A stretch of 64,000 nucleotides of DNA, taken from Opitutaceae bacterium. GTDB taxonomy: Bacteria; Verrucomicrobiota; Verrucomicrobiia; Opitutales; Opitutaceae. Shown in pieces: positions 41,377-50,308 of this stretch. The notes under the pieces are model-generated. The model ran no database searches, was not told where the DNA came from, and was given only the letters and a program-made list of their open reading frames with translations. Each line of letters begins with the position of its first letter. The stretch's first letter is position 1. Made by a program: the position numbers and the translations under genes. The stretch spans positions 372,001 to 436,000 of the forward strand of contig JAIXWF010000022.1 in the NCBI GenBank assembly GCA_027482185.1, in the 5' to 3' direction.

Positions 41377-42774
41377 TCAGAAGTCGGCGGTGCCCGGGGT
41401 GCGGGCGAAGGGGATGACGTCGCGGATGTTGCCGACGCCGGTGACGAACATGAGCATGCGTTCGAAGCCAAGGCCGAAGCCGGCGTGCGGCACGCTGCCG
41501 TAGCGGCGCAGGTCGAGGTACCACCAGTAGGCTTTTTCGTCGAGGTGGTGGAGGGCCATGCCCTCGCGGAGGACGTCGAGGCGTTCCTCGCGTTGGCTGC
41601 CGCCGATGATTTCGCCGATGCCGGGAACGAGGAGGTCCATGGCGGCGACGGTCTGGCGCTCGGGCGTCTCGCCGTCGTTTTTGCGCATGTAGAACGCTTT
41701 GATCGCGCGCGGGTAATTGTAGACGGTGACCGGGCACTTGAAGTGCTCCTCGGTGAGGTAGCGTTCGTGCTCGGCCTGGAGGTTGGCGCCCCAGGAGACG
41801 GGGTGCTCCCAGGTGCGGCCGCTCTTTTCGAGGATGGCGACGGCTTCGGTGTAACTGCAGCGCTGGAAGGGGCGCTCGAGGACGAAGTCGAGGCGCGTGA
41901 GCAGCTCTTTGTCGACGAACTTGGAGAAGAATTCGAGGTCGGCGGCGCAGTGCGTGCGGGCGTCGCGGATGAGGTATTTCACGAACTCCTCGGCGAGGTC
42001 CATGTTGCCGTGGATGTCGCAGAACGCGACCTCGGGCTCGATCATCCAGAACTCGGCGGCGTGGCGGGAGGTGTTGGAATTTTCCGCGCGGAAGGTCGGG
42101 CCGAAGGTGTAGATGTTGGACAACGCGTGCGCGAAGATCTCGCCCTCGAGCTGGCCGGAGACGGTGAGAAACGTCTTCTTGCCGAAGAAGTCCTTGGTGA
42201 CGTCGACGGCGCCGTCCTCGGTCATCGGCGGATGCGCGAGGTCGAGGGTGGTGACGCGGAACATATCTCCCGCGCCCTCGGCGTCGCTGGCCGTGATGAT
42301 GGGCGTGTGGACGTAGTGGAAATGCCGTTCCTGGAAGAATTGGTGGACGGCGTAGGCGAGGCGGCTGCGGACGCGGAAGACGGCGCCGAAGAGGTTGGAG
42401 CGCGGGCGGAGGTGCGCGATTTCGCGGAGGAACTCGAGGGTGTGGCCCTTCTTTTGGAGCGGGTAGGTGGCGTCGGCTTCGCCGAGGATCTTGAAACTTT
42501 CGGCGACGACCTCCCATTGCTGGCCCTGGCCCTTGGAGGGGACGAGTTTGCCGCGGACCTCGATGGAGGCGCCGGTGTTGGCGCGTTGGATCTGGGCGTA
42601 GTCGGGCAGGCCGGCATCGGCGATGACCTGGATGCCCTTGAGGCAGGAGCCGTCGTTGATTTCGAGGAACGAAAAGGCTTTGGCGTCGCGGCGGGTGCGG
42701 ACCCAGCCTTGGAGGAGAATCGAGTCCGCCGGCGCGGTGGCGGCGAGGGCGGCTTTGACGAGGGTGCGGGACAT
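41377..42774 (-). CDS. asnS: Asparaginyl-tRNA synthetase
   Basis: A 465-residue class IIb aminoacyl-tRNA synthetase that charges tRNA-Asn. The N-terminal OB-fold ([20 protein letters not shown]) binds the anticodon. Class II motif 2 is visible in [20 protein letters not shown] and motif 3 in [10 protein letters not shown]. The sequence [19 protein letters not shown]-like block ([17 protein letters not shown]) identifies AsnRS rather than AspRS, and length matches bacterial AsnRS. A direct Asn pathway is therefore present. It is convergent with no gene and divergent from the PAS sensor at 42942. Confidence 0.97.
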   Translation of the reverse strand: MSRTLVKAALAATAPADSILLQGWVRTRRDAKAFSFLEINDGSCLKGIQVIADAGLPDYAQIQRANTGASIEVRGKLVPSKGQGQQWEVVAESFKILGEADATYPLQKKGHTLEFLREIAHLRPRSNLFGAVFRVRSRLAYAVHQFFQERHFHYVHTPIITASDAEGAGDMFRVTTLDLAHPPMTEDGAVDVTKDFFGKKTFLTVSGQLEGEIFAHALSNIYTFGPTFRAENSNTSRHAAEFWMIEPEVAFCDIHGNMDLAEEFVKYLIRDARTHCAADLEFFSKFVDKELLTRLDFVLERPFQRCSYTEAVAILEKSGRTWEHPVSWGANLQAEHERYLTEEHFKCPVTVYNYPRAIKAFYMRKNDGETPERQTVAAMDLLVPGIGEIIGGSQREERLDVLREGMALHHLDEKAYWWYLDLRRYGSVPHAGFGLGFERMLMFVTGVGNIRDVIPFARTPGTADF

Positions 42775-42941
42775 GGAGTTTTGCGGCGCAGCGAAGCGGT
42801 CACCCGGTGGCGAAGCAAATCCGGAAAGCGAACTGATGGACGGGTTTAAGGGCCGTGATCAAGGCAAGCAGTTCTCAATTTCGATCCGAAACGTGCCGAA
42901 AGGAAAGCAACGCCGGGTTTTGCCCAATTCCCCGGCGCCCT

Positions 42942-44354
42942 ATGCAAGCGACGTTGCCTCTTACGAAAGACGAATCGTGCCACTTTGCGGCCGACGAAGT
43001 CTTCTTTTCCACCACCGATGCCCGCGGCGTGATCACGTCGGGGAACGAAGTCTTTGTCCGCATCAGCGGCTACCGCCCGGAGGAGCTGATCGGTCGCGCG
43101 CACAACGTCGTGCGCCACCCGGACATGCCGCGGTCGGCGTTCCGGCTCGTGTGGGGTTTCCTCAAGGCGGGCCAGCCGGTGGCGGCGCTGGTGAAGAACC
43201 GGGCGAAGGACGGGCGGTACTATTGGGTGGTGGCGTTGATCGCGCCGACGGCGGACGGAGGGTATTTGTCGGTGCGTTTCAAGCCGACGGGCCGACTGTT
43301 CGCCGCGGTGCAGGGATTGTACGCGGAGATGCTGGCGGAGGAACGCCGGGTGCGCGGCGAAGGCGGCGACGAGACGGCGGCGATGGACGCGGGCGCCGCG
43401 GTGTTGACGAATTATCTGCGCGGCAGCGGCCAGGCCGACTACGGGACCTTCATGCAGGAATTGCTGTGCGGGGAATTGAAGGCCCGCGACGAGACCTTGC
43501 GGCGGGAGAACCGGCGCATCGTCCGGACCATCGCCCCGGGGAGCGGGCGGCAGGGCGCGCTCGCGCACCTCGTATCGCTCTACGGCGACGGTTGCCGGGC
43601 CTACGAGCACCTGAATTTGTTGTACCGGCGGCTGGACGATTTCGTGGCCGTGCACGCGGCGCTCGAGAACAAATCCTCTTTCGTCAACAACCTGACCCGC
43701 GAGCTGCGCCTGGCCTCGATGAACGTCGCGCTGGCGTCGAGCCGGCTGGGCAGCGGCGGCGTCGGCCTCGGCGTGATCTCGCACTTCATGGGCGCGTCGT
43801 CGCTCGAGGTGGCGTCGGCGGTGCGCATCCTCAGCGACGGGATCCACACGGTGTCGCAGCGGCTGCGGGCGGTGATTTTCAACCTCGCCGCGGCGCGCCT
43901 GCAGATCGAGATGGTGCTCGGCTTCATCCATGAACTCGTGACGGCGCCGCCGTCGGTCGAGCTGCGCCAGCAGCGCCATGCCCTCGTGCACACGCTGCAC
44001 GGTGCCTTCGCCGCGGCGCTCGGCCGGGCGAGCGAGGCGCTGCACGAATTGGAAGAGCGCGCCGTGGGGCTGAACGCGACGTCGACCGATCTCGGCCGGC
44101 ACATGCTCGGGCTCGAGGTGGCCCAGCTCGGCGGCGTGATCGAGAGCACGCGGCTCGTGGAGCAGGAGAAATTCGGCGCGGTTTTCGCGGACATCCGCGG
44201 CCAGATCGAACGCACGCACCGCGAACTCGCGGGGCTGGGCGATGCGCTGGAAAAGTTGGTCGCGCTGGCGGACGAAACGCCGTTCATCGCCCGGGAAATC
44301 GAAACGGCGGCCGGAAAGATGGAGGAAGATCTCGCGCAGCTGGCGACGGCGTAG
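42942..44354 (+). CDS. PAS-domain sensor with divergent chemoreceptor-like tail
   Basis: A 470-residue cytoplasmic protein. Residues ~15-125 are an Aer-type PAS domain (FSTTDARGVITSGNEVFVRI, then HNVVRHPDMPRSAF and LVKNRAKDGRYYWVVAL), the type that can hold FAD for redox sensing. There is no transmembrane segment. Around residues 250-310, ELRLASMNVALASSRLGSGG and GLGVISHFM follow the spacing of the chemoreceptor tip (LALNAAIEAARAGE), but the core residues are changed. The rest is helical. I placed the start at the ATG before QATLPLTKDES. It may be a soluble energy-taxis-like or degenerate signalling protein. No che genes are nearby. Confidence 0.8.
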   Translation: MQATLPLTKDESCHFAADEVFFSTTDARGVITSGNEVFVRISGYRPEELIGRAHNVVRHPDMPRSAFRLVWGFLKAGQPVAALVKNRAKDGRYYWVVALIAPTADGGYLSVRFKPTGRLFAAVQGLYAEMLAEERRVRGEGGDETAAMDAGAAVLTNYLRGSGQADYGTFMQELLCGELKARDETLRRENRRIVRTIAPGSGRQGALAHLVSLYGDGCRAYEHLNLLYRRLDDFVAVHAALENKSSFVNNLTRELRLASMNVALASSRLGSGGVGLGVISHFMGASSLEVASAVRILSDGIHTVSQRLRAVIFNLAAARLQIEMVLGFIHELVTAPPSVELRQQRHALVHTLHGAFAAALGRASEALHELEERAVGLNATSTDLGRHMLGLEVAQLGGVIESTRLVEQEKFGAVFADIRGQIERTHRELAGLGDALEKLVALADETPFIAREIETAAGKMEEDLAQLATA

Positions 44355-44365
44355 GCGCCGCTGAA

Positions 44366-44484
44366 AGACCGGAGTTCGGAAACCGGAAACCGGAATTCGG
44401 AAACCGCAGATCCGAAAGCGGAAGCTGAGAGCCGAAAGCTGATCGCTGATCGCCGAGCGCGCTACCGATCTTTCAACTTTCACC
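44366..44484. repeat. Long heptad array, about 17 units
   Basis: Seventeen contiguous 7-base words keep phase from 44366 to 44484. They begin with AGACCGG / AAACCGG words, pass through AAGCTGA / TCGCTGA words and end in TTTCAAC / TTTCACC words. It thus joins three word families seen separately elsewhere. It lies between convergent genes. Confidence 0.9.
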
Positions 44485-44511
44485 TGCGGCGGCGCGCGGG
44501 CGCGCCGACGC

Positions 44512-45273
44512 TTAGACTTTCGGGCGCGGGCGCAGGTGGGCCATGCCGCCGTCGACGGACCAGACTTGGCCGGTGACCCAATCGGCGTCGGCGGAGAGCA
44601 GCCAGGCGATGAGGCCGGCGACATTCGCGGGGCGGCCGACCTGGCCGAGCGGGTGCAGTTTTTCGGAAAACGTCCGCGCCTGTTCCGTGCCGAGCAAGGG
44701 GGCGGCGAGCGGGGTGTCGACGAGTCCGGGGGCGACGGCGTTGATGCGGATGCGGCGCGGGGCGTAGCTGGCGGCGGCGGCACGGACGAGGCCGTTGATC
44801 CCGCCTTTGGCGGCGGCGATCGCTTCGTGGCTGGGCAGGCCGGTTTGCGCGGCGGCGGAGCTGACGAGCACGATGGCGCCGCCGTTCTGCGTCTGCATCG
44901 GACCGACGGCGGCGCGCAGGCCGTAGAAGGCGGAGTTGAGGTTCACGTCGAGCACGCGGTGCCATTCCTCGAGTTTCGTGAGGTGCGCGGACTTGATCAG
45001 AATCGAGCCGATGCAATGGACGTAGGCGTCGAGGCGTCCGAACTGCGCGACCGTGCCGGCGACGGCGGCCTCGACCTGCGCGGCATCGGTGGCTTCGGCG
45101 ACAAGGGTGTGCAGCCCGGGCAATTCGGCCTGCAGGGCGGCGAGTTTCTCGGCGGAACGCGCGTAGCCGGCGATTTGACAGCCGGCCGCGGCGAGGCGGC
45201 GGGCGAGTTCGGAACCGATGCCGCCGGTGATGCCGGCGATCAGGGCGACGGGAGCGGGAGCGGAGGCGGTCAT
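44512..45273 (-). CDS. SDR-family protein lacking the catalytic Tyr
   Basis: A 253-residue short-chain dehydrogenase/reductase. The cofactor motif is LIAGITGGIGSELARRLAAAG (a TGxxxGxG variant). The VLVSSAAAQTG strand supplies the catalytic Ser, and INAVAPGLVDTPLA is the conserved PG block. The active-site YxxxK reads IAAAK here, so the Tyr is replaced by Ile while Lys remains. A subfamily with this change exists, and its members may be non-redox or use another acid. No signal peptide is present. The downstream side has the long heptad array; the upstream spacer has an octad array. Confidence 0.87.
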   Translation of the reverse strand: MTASAPAPVALIAGITGGIGSELARRLAAAGCQIAGYARSAEKLAALQAELPGLHTLVAEATDAAQVEAAVAGTVAQFGRLDAYVHCIGSILIKSAHLTKLEEWHRVLDVNLNSAFYGLRAAVGPMQTQNGGAIVLVSSAAAQTGLPSHEAIAAAKGGINGLVRAAAASYAPRRIRINAVAPGLVDTPLAAPLLGTEQARTFSEKLHPLGQVGRPANVAGLIAWLLSADADWVTGQVWSVDGGMAHLRPRPKV

Positions 45274-45277
45274 GAGA

Positions 45278-45357
45278 ATTGGGAAAGTGGAAAATCGGAA
45301 AATCGGGAAACGGCCGCGGGCGGAGGTTGGAAAATCGGGAATTTGGGAAATCGGAAC
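45278..45357. repeat. Octad word array
   Basis: Ten contiguous 8-base positions are filled, eight by words such as ATCGGGAA or AGTGGAAA and two by GC-rich words. It lies between the SDR start and the end of the AttH-like gene. It is the only clear 8-base period in the window, and less regular copies continue to about 45400. Confidence 0.7.
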
Positions 45358-45426
45358 TGCGGCGGATTGGAGGGAGGGAAATTGGAAAAACGGAAATGGG
45401 CGGGACGGGATCGGCGCGGCGGGCGG

Positions 45427-46629
45427 TCAGAGTTTCAATTCCTTGGCGTAGCCGGTGAGCTCGAGGTAACCGGAACCGAGGACGCGGCCGTCGGGGGCGA
45501 CGATCCGGCAGGCGCCTTCCCAATACGGTACGCCGCCGAGTGTGCCGGGCAGTTCCTGCGCGGCGGCGAGCGGTTCGACGAGGAATTCGACGGGCCGGCC
45601 GTTGGCCGGATCGGTGGTGGAAACCCGGATACGCGAGGGGTAGGTCGCGCCGGTCTGCGGACTCGTCCAGCGGGCGACCACTTCCCAGGTGAACGGTTGT
45701 TTCCGCGGCAATCCCGCGGCGTCGATCCACGTGAGCGAGGAGGCGGGATCGGCGGTGCCGTCGCGCAGGCGCAACCGGTAGAGCATGAGCTCGCGGCCGT
45801 CGGTAAACTGCACGCTGAGCCAATCCCAGCCGACTTGGCCCGCGCTCAGTTGGCTGCTGCTGATTTCGTGGTCCATCCACGCTTCGCCGGCGACGCGCAG
45901 GTTTTCCGTTTTGCCCTCGGAGCGGAGCACGAGTTCGCCGTCGGCAAGCAGGCGCGAGAACGTGAGGTAGTAGCTCGCGGCGGTGGGATCGGCGCCTTTG
46001 CGGGAAACGCCGTTCTCGCCGAACACGACGAGCGGTTTCGCCGGTTTCAAGGTGAGCGCGAAGGCGGCGTCGGCGTGTACGCTGCCGCGGAGCAACAGCG
46101 TCGGTTGCAAGGTGGCGTCGGCGGGATCGGCGAGGCGCAGCGACCAATCGCCGTTGCGCACGTCGAGCGTGGCGGTGGCCGCGGCGGCGTCCCAGCCCTC
46201 GCGGTTGAGGCGTTCCTGATGGACGAATTTCCCGGTCTGCACATCGACCAGCGCCATGTGCGCGAGAAAGAGGTGGGCGGAGCCGAAGGCGGGATTGGCG
46301 TCGGTGCCGCCGCGCGGGCCGGCCTGCCGGAAGAATGTCGCCTGAAAACCGAAGCGTCGCGGGGGCGCGCCGGGCGCAGGCGCGGCGGCGTAGAGATGGC
46401 CGGTGAGGTACCACCACTCGATCTTGAAATCCGGATGGCTGCCGTGGTCGCGCGGGAATTGGAAACGGGTGCCCGGCTGCGGCACGGCGAAACCGTCGGC
46501 GGTGAACGGCGGGGGCGGCGGCCCGGCGGGCTGGGCGGCATGGGCAACCGGCAGCGCGAGGATCGCGACCAAGAAAACAAGGAGGAGGCGGACCGAAGAG
46601 CGCATGCGGCGGAAGGGACGCGGTTTCAT
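45427..46629 (-). CDS. AttH-like lipocalin-type exported protein
   Basis: A 400-residue exported protein of the AttH/CrtC (carotenoid 1,2-hydratase-like) lipocalin superfamily. A signal peptide (VRLLLVFLVAILALPVAHAAQ) precedes the first lipocalin domain with the hallmark DFKIEWWYLTGHLYA. The second domain holds GEAWMDHEISSSQL and VGWDWLSVQFTDGRELMLY. The start ATG overlaps the stop of the permease gene by four bases. It forms an AttEFGH-type set with the permease and the ATPase at 49500: ATPase, permease and periplasmic lipocalin partner, probably moving a lipid or other hydrophobic compound. Confidence 0.9.
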   Translation of the reverse strand: MKPRPFRRMRSSVRLLLVFLVAILALPVAHAAQPAGPPPPPFTADGFAVPQPGTRFQFPRDHGSHPDFKIEWWYLTGHLYAAAPAPGAPPRRFGFQATFFRQAGPRGGTDANPAFGSAHLFLAHMALVDVQTGKFVHQERLNREGWDAAAATATLDVRNGDWSLRLADPADATLQPTLLLRGSVHADAAFALTLKPAKPLVVFGENGVSRKGADPTAASYYLTFSRLLADGELVLRSEGKTENLRVAGEAWMDHEISSSQLSAGQVGWDWLSVQFTDGRELMLYRLRLRDGTADPASSLTWIDAAGLPRKQPFTWEVVARWTSPQTGATYPSRIRVSTTDPANGRPVEFLVEPLAAAQELPGTLGGVPYWEGACRIVAPDGRVLGSGYLELTGYAKELKL

Positions 46630-49286
46630 TCTTCGCGGTCGGCCGGCAGGCGCGCGCCCCAGCGGCCGACGGTGTAGCTGACGACGGCGCCGGTCGCGAC
46701 GACGGCGGCGGCGAGGGCGGCGAGTTGGCCGAACGGCAACGCGAAGCCGAGGGTCCAGCCGAAGGACTGTTTGTTGATGACGTAGATCAGCAGCCAGCCG
46801 AGGCCGAGGCTGAGGGCGAGGCCGCCGGTGGCGGCGCAGACGGCGAGGGCGGTGCCTTCAAGGGCGGTGGCGCCGGCGATCTCGCGGTGCGTGAAACCGA
46901 GGGCGCGCAGGGTGGTGAGTTCGTCGCGCCGATCGAGCAGCACGCTGACGAGCGTGAGTGCGAGACCGATGACGGCGACGGCCACGCCGATCACCTCGAG
47001 CGCGTAGGTGATCGAAAACGTTTGCCGGAAGATCCGGAGAATCTCGGTGCGCAGCGCGGCGTGCGTGTAGATCGCGAGGCCGGGATACTGCGCGAGCAAT
47101 TCGGCGCGGAGGGCGGCGGCGTCGGTGCCGGGCTTGAGGTAAAGCGAGACGTTGGCGGCGTAGTCGTCGGCGAACCACGCGACGTAGTGGCGGCGGTCGA
47201 TCAGGAGGGAGCCGCGTTCGTTGCCGTAGTCGGCGAAGATGCCGGCGAGCACGAGGGTCTTGGGGCCGGCGGGCGTGGGGAGGACGACGGTGTCGCCGCG
47301 TTTTTTCCGGAAACGTTCGGTGAAGCTTTCGCTGGCGAGGACGAGGCCGGCGTTGCGGTCGGCGTCGTAGACCGCGGCGTCGGCCGGCGCCTCGACCCAG
47401 GGCAGATCGGCGCGCGTGCGCACGAGGGCGAGGTCGGCGCCGCTGAGGACGGTCGAGGTGCCGGCGAGCTCGATGGGCAGGGCGGCGAGGACGGCGGCGA
47501 CGTCGGTGGCGGGGTGGGCGGCGAGGGCGCGCCAGGTGGCGGGGGAAACGCGGTTCTGGGTCGAGGCGTTTTGCGCGCCGTTGCTCGAAATGTAGAGATC
47601 GGCGTGGAGCGTGCGGGCGACCCAGCCTTGGACGGTGCGTTCGAAACTCGCGACGAGGATGGCCATGCCGGCGGTCATCGCGATGGCGCAGAGCAAAGCG
47701 GCGACGGCGAGACGGTGGCGGCCGGAAGGTTGCGCGAGGTGGCTGAGCGCGATGCGCGCGGTGGCGAAACGCGCCGCCAGCCCGCGGCCGAGCGATGCGA
47801 GGGGCGACAGCAGGAAACTGCAGAGAATGCCGCCGCCGAAAATCCACAGCAGCGCGGCCGCGTAGCCGCCGAGCGGAAAACCGCCGCCGCCGGCGAAGCG
47901 CAGCGGCGGCAGCGCCGCGCAGACGAGACCGAGGGCGACGCAGCCGAGTCCCAGCCCGGCGTGGCGGAACAGCACCTGCCCGGGCGCGGCGGCGGCGTGG
48001 CGGACGAGCACCTGGGCGGGCGGCGTGGCGGCGGCGGCGCGGGCGGGCCACCAACCGGCGACGAGGCTGGCGCCGAGTCCGAGGCCGAGGCCGAGCAGAA
48101 TTTCGCCGGGGCCGGGCGTCGCGGAGGCGACGGTGGTGGCGTAGTAGAGGGCGTTGACGGTTTGGCCGACGGCGCGGACAGAGAACTGCGCGCCGGCCCA
48201 GCCGAGGAGCACGCCGAGGGCGCCGCCGACGAGACCGAGGACGGCGGCTTCGGCGAGCCAGGCACGGCGGATGGCGCGTTCCTCGACGCCGAGGGAACGC
48301 AGAATCGCGATCTCGCCGCGGCGCCGGACGACGGCGCCGTCGAGAGCCTGGAAAATGAGATACAGCCCCACGAGCAGCGCGATGAGCGAGAGGACGGTGA
48401 GGTTGAGGCGGAACGCGCGCGTCATGGTGTCGGCGGTTTCGCGTTTCGCGCCCGGCGAACTCACGAGCCAGCGCGTGCCGTTTTGGCCGAGGGCGGAAAG
48501 CGTTTGCTCCAGTTGGGCGCGGCGGGCCTCGAGCTGCGGGCCGGGCTCGACGATGAACTCGACGCGGTCGAGGCGCCCGAGGCGGCCGGTGAGTTGCTGC
48601 AGATGCGGCAGATCGAAGAGGAGCAGATTGGCCGGGGCCTGGGGTGCGTCTTTGGCCGACGGGATCGTGCCGGCGACGGGGATGGCGTGGCGCGTATCGT
48701 CGATGACGAGATCGAGGACGGCCCGGTCGTCGAGCTCGCGGGCGAGGGCGTCGCTCACCCACGCGCGGGGGCCGCTGCGGAAACTGCGCCAGAAGTCGGC
48801 GTTGGGATCGGGGGCGCGGCCGGTCTGCGCGGCGGAGGAGGTGCGCTGGGTGAAGATCGAATCGCCGCCGGTCTGCTGGCGCGCGAGGTTGGTCAGCGAG
48901 ATCAGATCGACGCCGAGCAACGTGAACGTGGCGCGGCCGAAGGCGGCGGTGTCGTCGGGCCCGGGCGGTCGCGCGGCGGTGGATTCGACGACGGGAAACA
49001 GGAGCACGGCTTGGCCGGCGAGGGCAGTGCGCAGCTCGGGCAGGACGCTTTCCGGCAAAGTGCCGGCGGGGGCCTGGATCAGCCAATCGCTCTGGCCGGT
49101 GAGCGTATCCGTAAAGTGGGTAAAGCTCGCGACGGCGGCGCGGTTGGCGAGGCGGATGGAAATGAAGACGGCGACGCCGAGCGCGAGGATACCGGCGAGC
49201 AAAGCGGTCTGGCGCGGCGCGAGCCGGGCGTGGCGCGCGGCGAAGCGGCGGAGCAGCAACAGGACGGTGGCGGCGGCGGAGGTCAT
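46626..49286 (-). CDS. ABC transporter permease, FtsX/AttFG-like
   Basis: An 886-residue permease with two FtsX units in one chain. An N-terminal helix (ALLAGILALGVAVFISIRLA) is followed by a large periplasmic region. Three helices around ~330-470 include GEIAILRSLGVEERAIRRAW, the coupling segment to the ATPase. A middle helical region follows, then a second large periplasmic loop. A C-terminal FtsX unit contains DELTTLRALGFTHREIAGA. It probably works with the ATPase at 49500 and the AttH-like lipocalin to extract or export lipophilic substrates. The start ATG is at MTSAAATVLLLL; the spacer to the ATPase gene carries nonad repeats. Confidence 0.92.
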   Translation of the reverse strand: MTSAAATVLLLLRRFAARHARLAPRQTALLAGILALGVAVFISIRLANRAAVASFTHFTDTLTGQSDWLIQAPAGTLPESVLPELRTALAGQAVLLFPVVESTAARPPGPDDTAAFGRATFTLLGVDLISLTNLARQQTGGDSIFTQRTSSAAQTGRAPDPNADFWRSFRSGPRAWVSDALARELDDRAVLDLVIDDTRHAIPVAGTIPSAKDAPQAPANLLLFDLPHLQQLTGRLGRLDRVEFIVEPGPQLEARRAQLEQTLSALGQNGTRWLVSSPGAKRETADTMTRAFRLNLTVLSLIALLVGLYLIFQALDGAVVRRRGEIAILRSLGVEERAIRRAWLAEAAVLGLVGGALGVLLGWAGAQFSVRAVGQTVNALYYATTVASATPGPGEILLGLGLGLGASLVAGWWPARAAAATPPAQVLVRHAAAAPGQVLFRHAGLGLGCVALGLVCAALPPLRFAGGGGFPLGGYAAALLWIFGGGILCSFLLSPLASLGRGLAARFATARIALSHLAQPSGRHRLAVAALLCAIAMTAGMAILVASFERTVQGWVARTLHADLYISSNGAQNASTQNRVSPATWRALAAHPATDVAAVLAALPIELAGTSTVLSGADLALVRTRADLPWVEAPADAAVYDADRNAGLVLASESFTERFRKKRGDTVVLPTPAGPKTLVLAGIFADYGNERGSLLIDRRHYVAWFADDYAANVSLYLKPGTDAAALRAELLAQYPGLAIYTHAALRTEILRIFRQTFSITYALEVIGVAVAVIGLALTLVSVLLDRRDELTTLRALGFTHREIAGATALEGTALAVCAATGGLALSLGLGWLLIYVINKQSFGWTLGFALPFGQLAALAAAVVATGAVVSYTVGRWGARLPADREE

Positions 49287-49299
49287 CTTAACAGCCGCC

Positions 49300-49478
49300 G
49301 ATGGACACAGAGGCCACGGAGGGAGACCGGGAGGACACAGAGCGAAAAGGTGAGTATGTTGCCGCGACGGCATTCATCATCCACCGAATGAACCGCGTGA
49401 ATCCGAACCGGAGGACCGTCGGATCAACAACGGCCGCTCGGTGGACTCGTTTTCCTGCTCCGTGCCCTCTGTGACCCA
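49300..49478. repeat. Nonad word arrays, inverted arms
   Basis: Five 9-base words of the AGAGGCCAC / CACAGAGCG type (49300-49344) and three complementary words (TTCCTGCTC, CGTGCCCTC, TGTGACCCA; 49452-49478). A further nonad run (CCGAATGAA, CCGCGTGAA) starts near 49384. It occupies the spacer inside the ABC gene set. Confidence 0.75.
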
Positions 49479-49499
49479 AGATGACTGTGTACGCTGGAT

Positions 49500-50177
49500 T
49501 CATCCGGTGACGCGGCCGTCGCGGAGATGGATGCGGTGGTGGCAGATCGCGGCGGCTTCCTCGCTGTGGGTGACGAGGACGAGGGCCGTCTGCGTTTCGT
49601 CGGTGAGCTCGCGCAGGAGGCGGAGGATGTTTTCGCCGTTGGCGGTATCGAGGTTGCCCGTGGGTTCGTCGGCGAGGATGAGGGCGGGGCGGTGGACGAG
49701 GGCACGGGCGATGGCGACGCGCTGCTGTTCGCCGCCGGAGAGTTGGCCGGGGCGGGCGTGGGCGCGGGCGGCGAGACCCACGCGTTCGAGCAGGGCGGCG
49801 ACGCGCGGGGCGCGTTCCGCGGGCGGCAGGCCGAGGAGCTGGAGCGGGAGCTCGATGTTTTCCGCCGCGGACAACGTGGGCAGCAGATGGAAGAACTGGA
49901 AAACGGTGCCGATCTTTTCGCGGCGCAGGCGGGCGAGGCCGTCGGAATCGAGCCGGTCGATGCGTTGCCCGTGGAGCTCGAGGCTGCCGCTGTCGGGACG
50001 GTCGATGCCGCCGAGGCAATTGAGAAGCGTGGTCTTGCCGCTGCCGGAGGGGCCGGTGAGGGCGAAGCGTTCGCCGGCGGCGACCCGGAAGGAAACGCCG
50101 TCGAGCACGCGCCGCGGGCCGTAGGCCTTGGTGACGGCGTTGACCTCGAGGACGGCGGAGACGGGCGCGGCGGACAT
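49500..50177 (-). CDS. ABC transporter ATPase, AttE/LolD-like
   Basis: A 225-residue ATPase of the MacB/LolD family. Walker A is GPSGSGKTT, the Q-loop FQFFHLLPTLSAAENIELPL, the signature LSGGEQQRVAIARAL and Walker B LILADEPTGNLD, with the switch His in LVTHSEEA. All catalytic residues are intact. It is upstream of the AttFG-like permease and AttH-like gene on the same strand, about 210 bases away, so it is the probable energy module of that exporter. The start is the ATG at MSAAPVSAVLEV. It is divergent from a second ABC operon at 50309. Confidence 0.95.
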   Translation of the reverse strand: MSAAPVSAVLEVNAVTKAYGPRRVLDGVSFRVAAGERFALTGPSGSGKTTLLNCLGGIDRPDSGSLELHGQRIDRLDSDGLARLRREKIGTVFQFFHLLPTLSAAENIELPLQLLGLPPAERAPRVAALLERVGLAARAHARPGQLSGGEQQRVAIARALVHRPALILADEPTGNLDTANGENILRLLRELTDETQTALVLVTHSEEAAAICHHRIHLRDGRVTG

Positions 50178-50308
50178 GGCGGATGGTAAAAAGAGATACG
50201 CGCCAAAGCGAGGCTCGGGCGCAGCGGAACGGCCGGCGCGCGCCGTTTGCAAAACGGCGTTTGTTTTTCGGCAATCTTGGTTCCTAGTAACCGTTCATCC
50301 TACCCCGC

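Noticed and set aside
44536-49391. Plus-strand frames opposite the SDR, AttH-like and permease genes
   Set aside because: Same composition bias; the minus-strand genes have clear family motifs and coupled starts.
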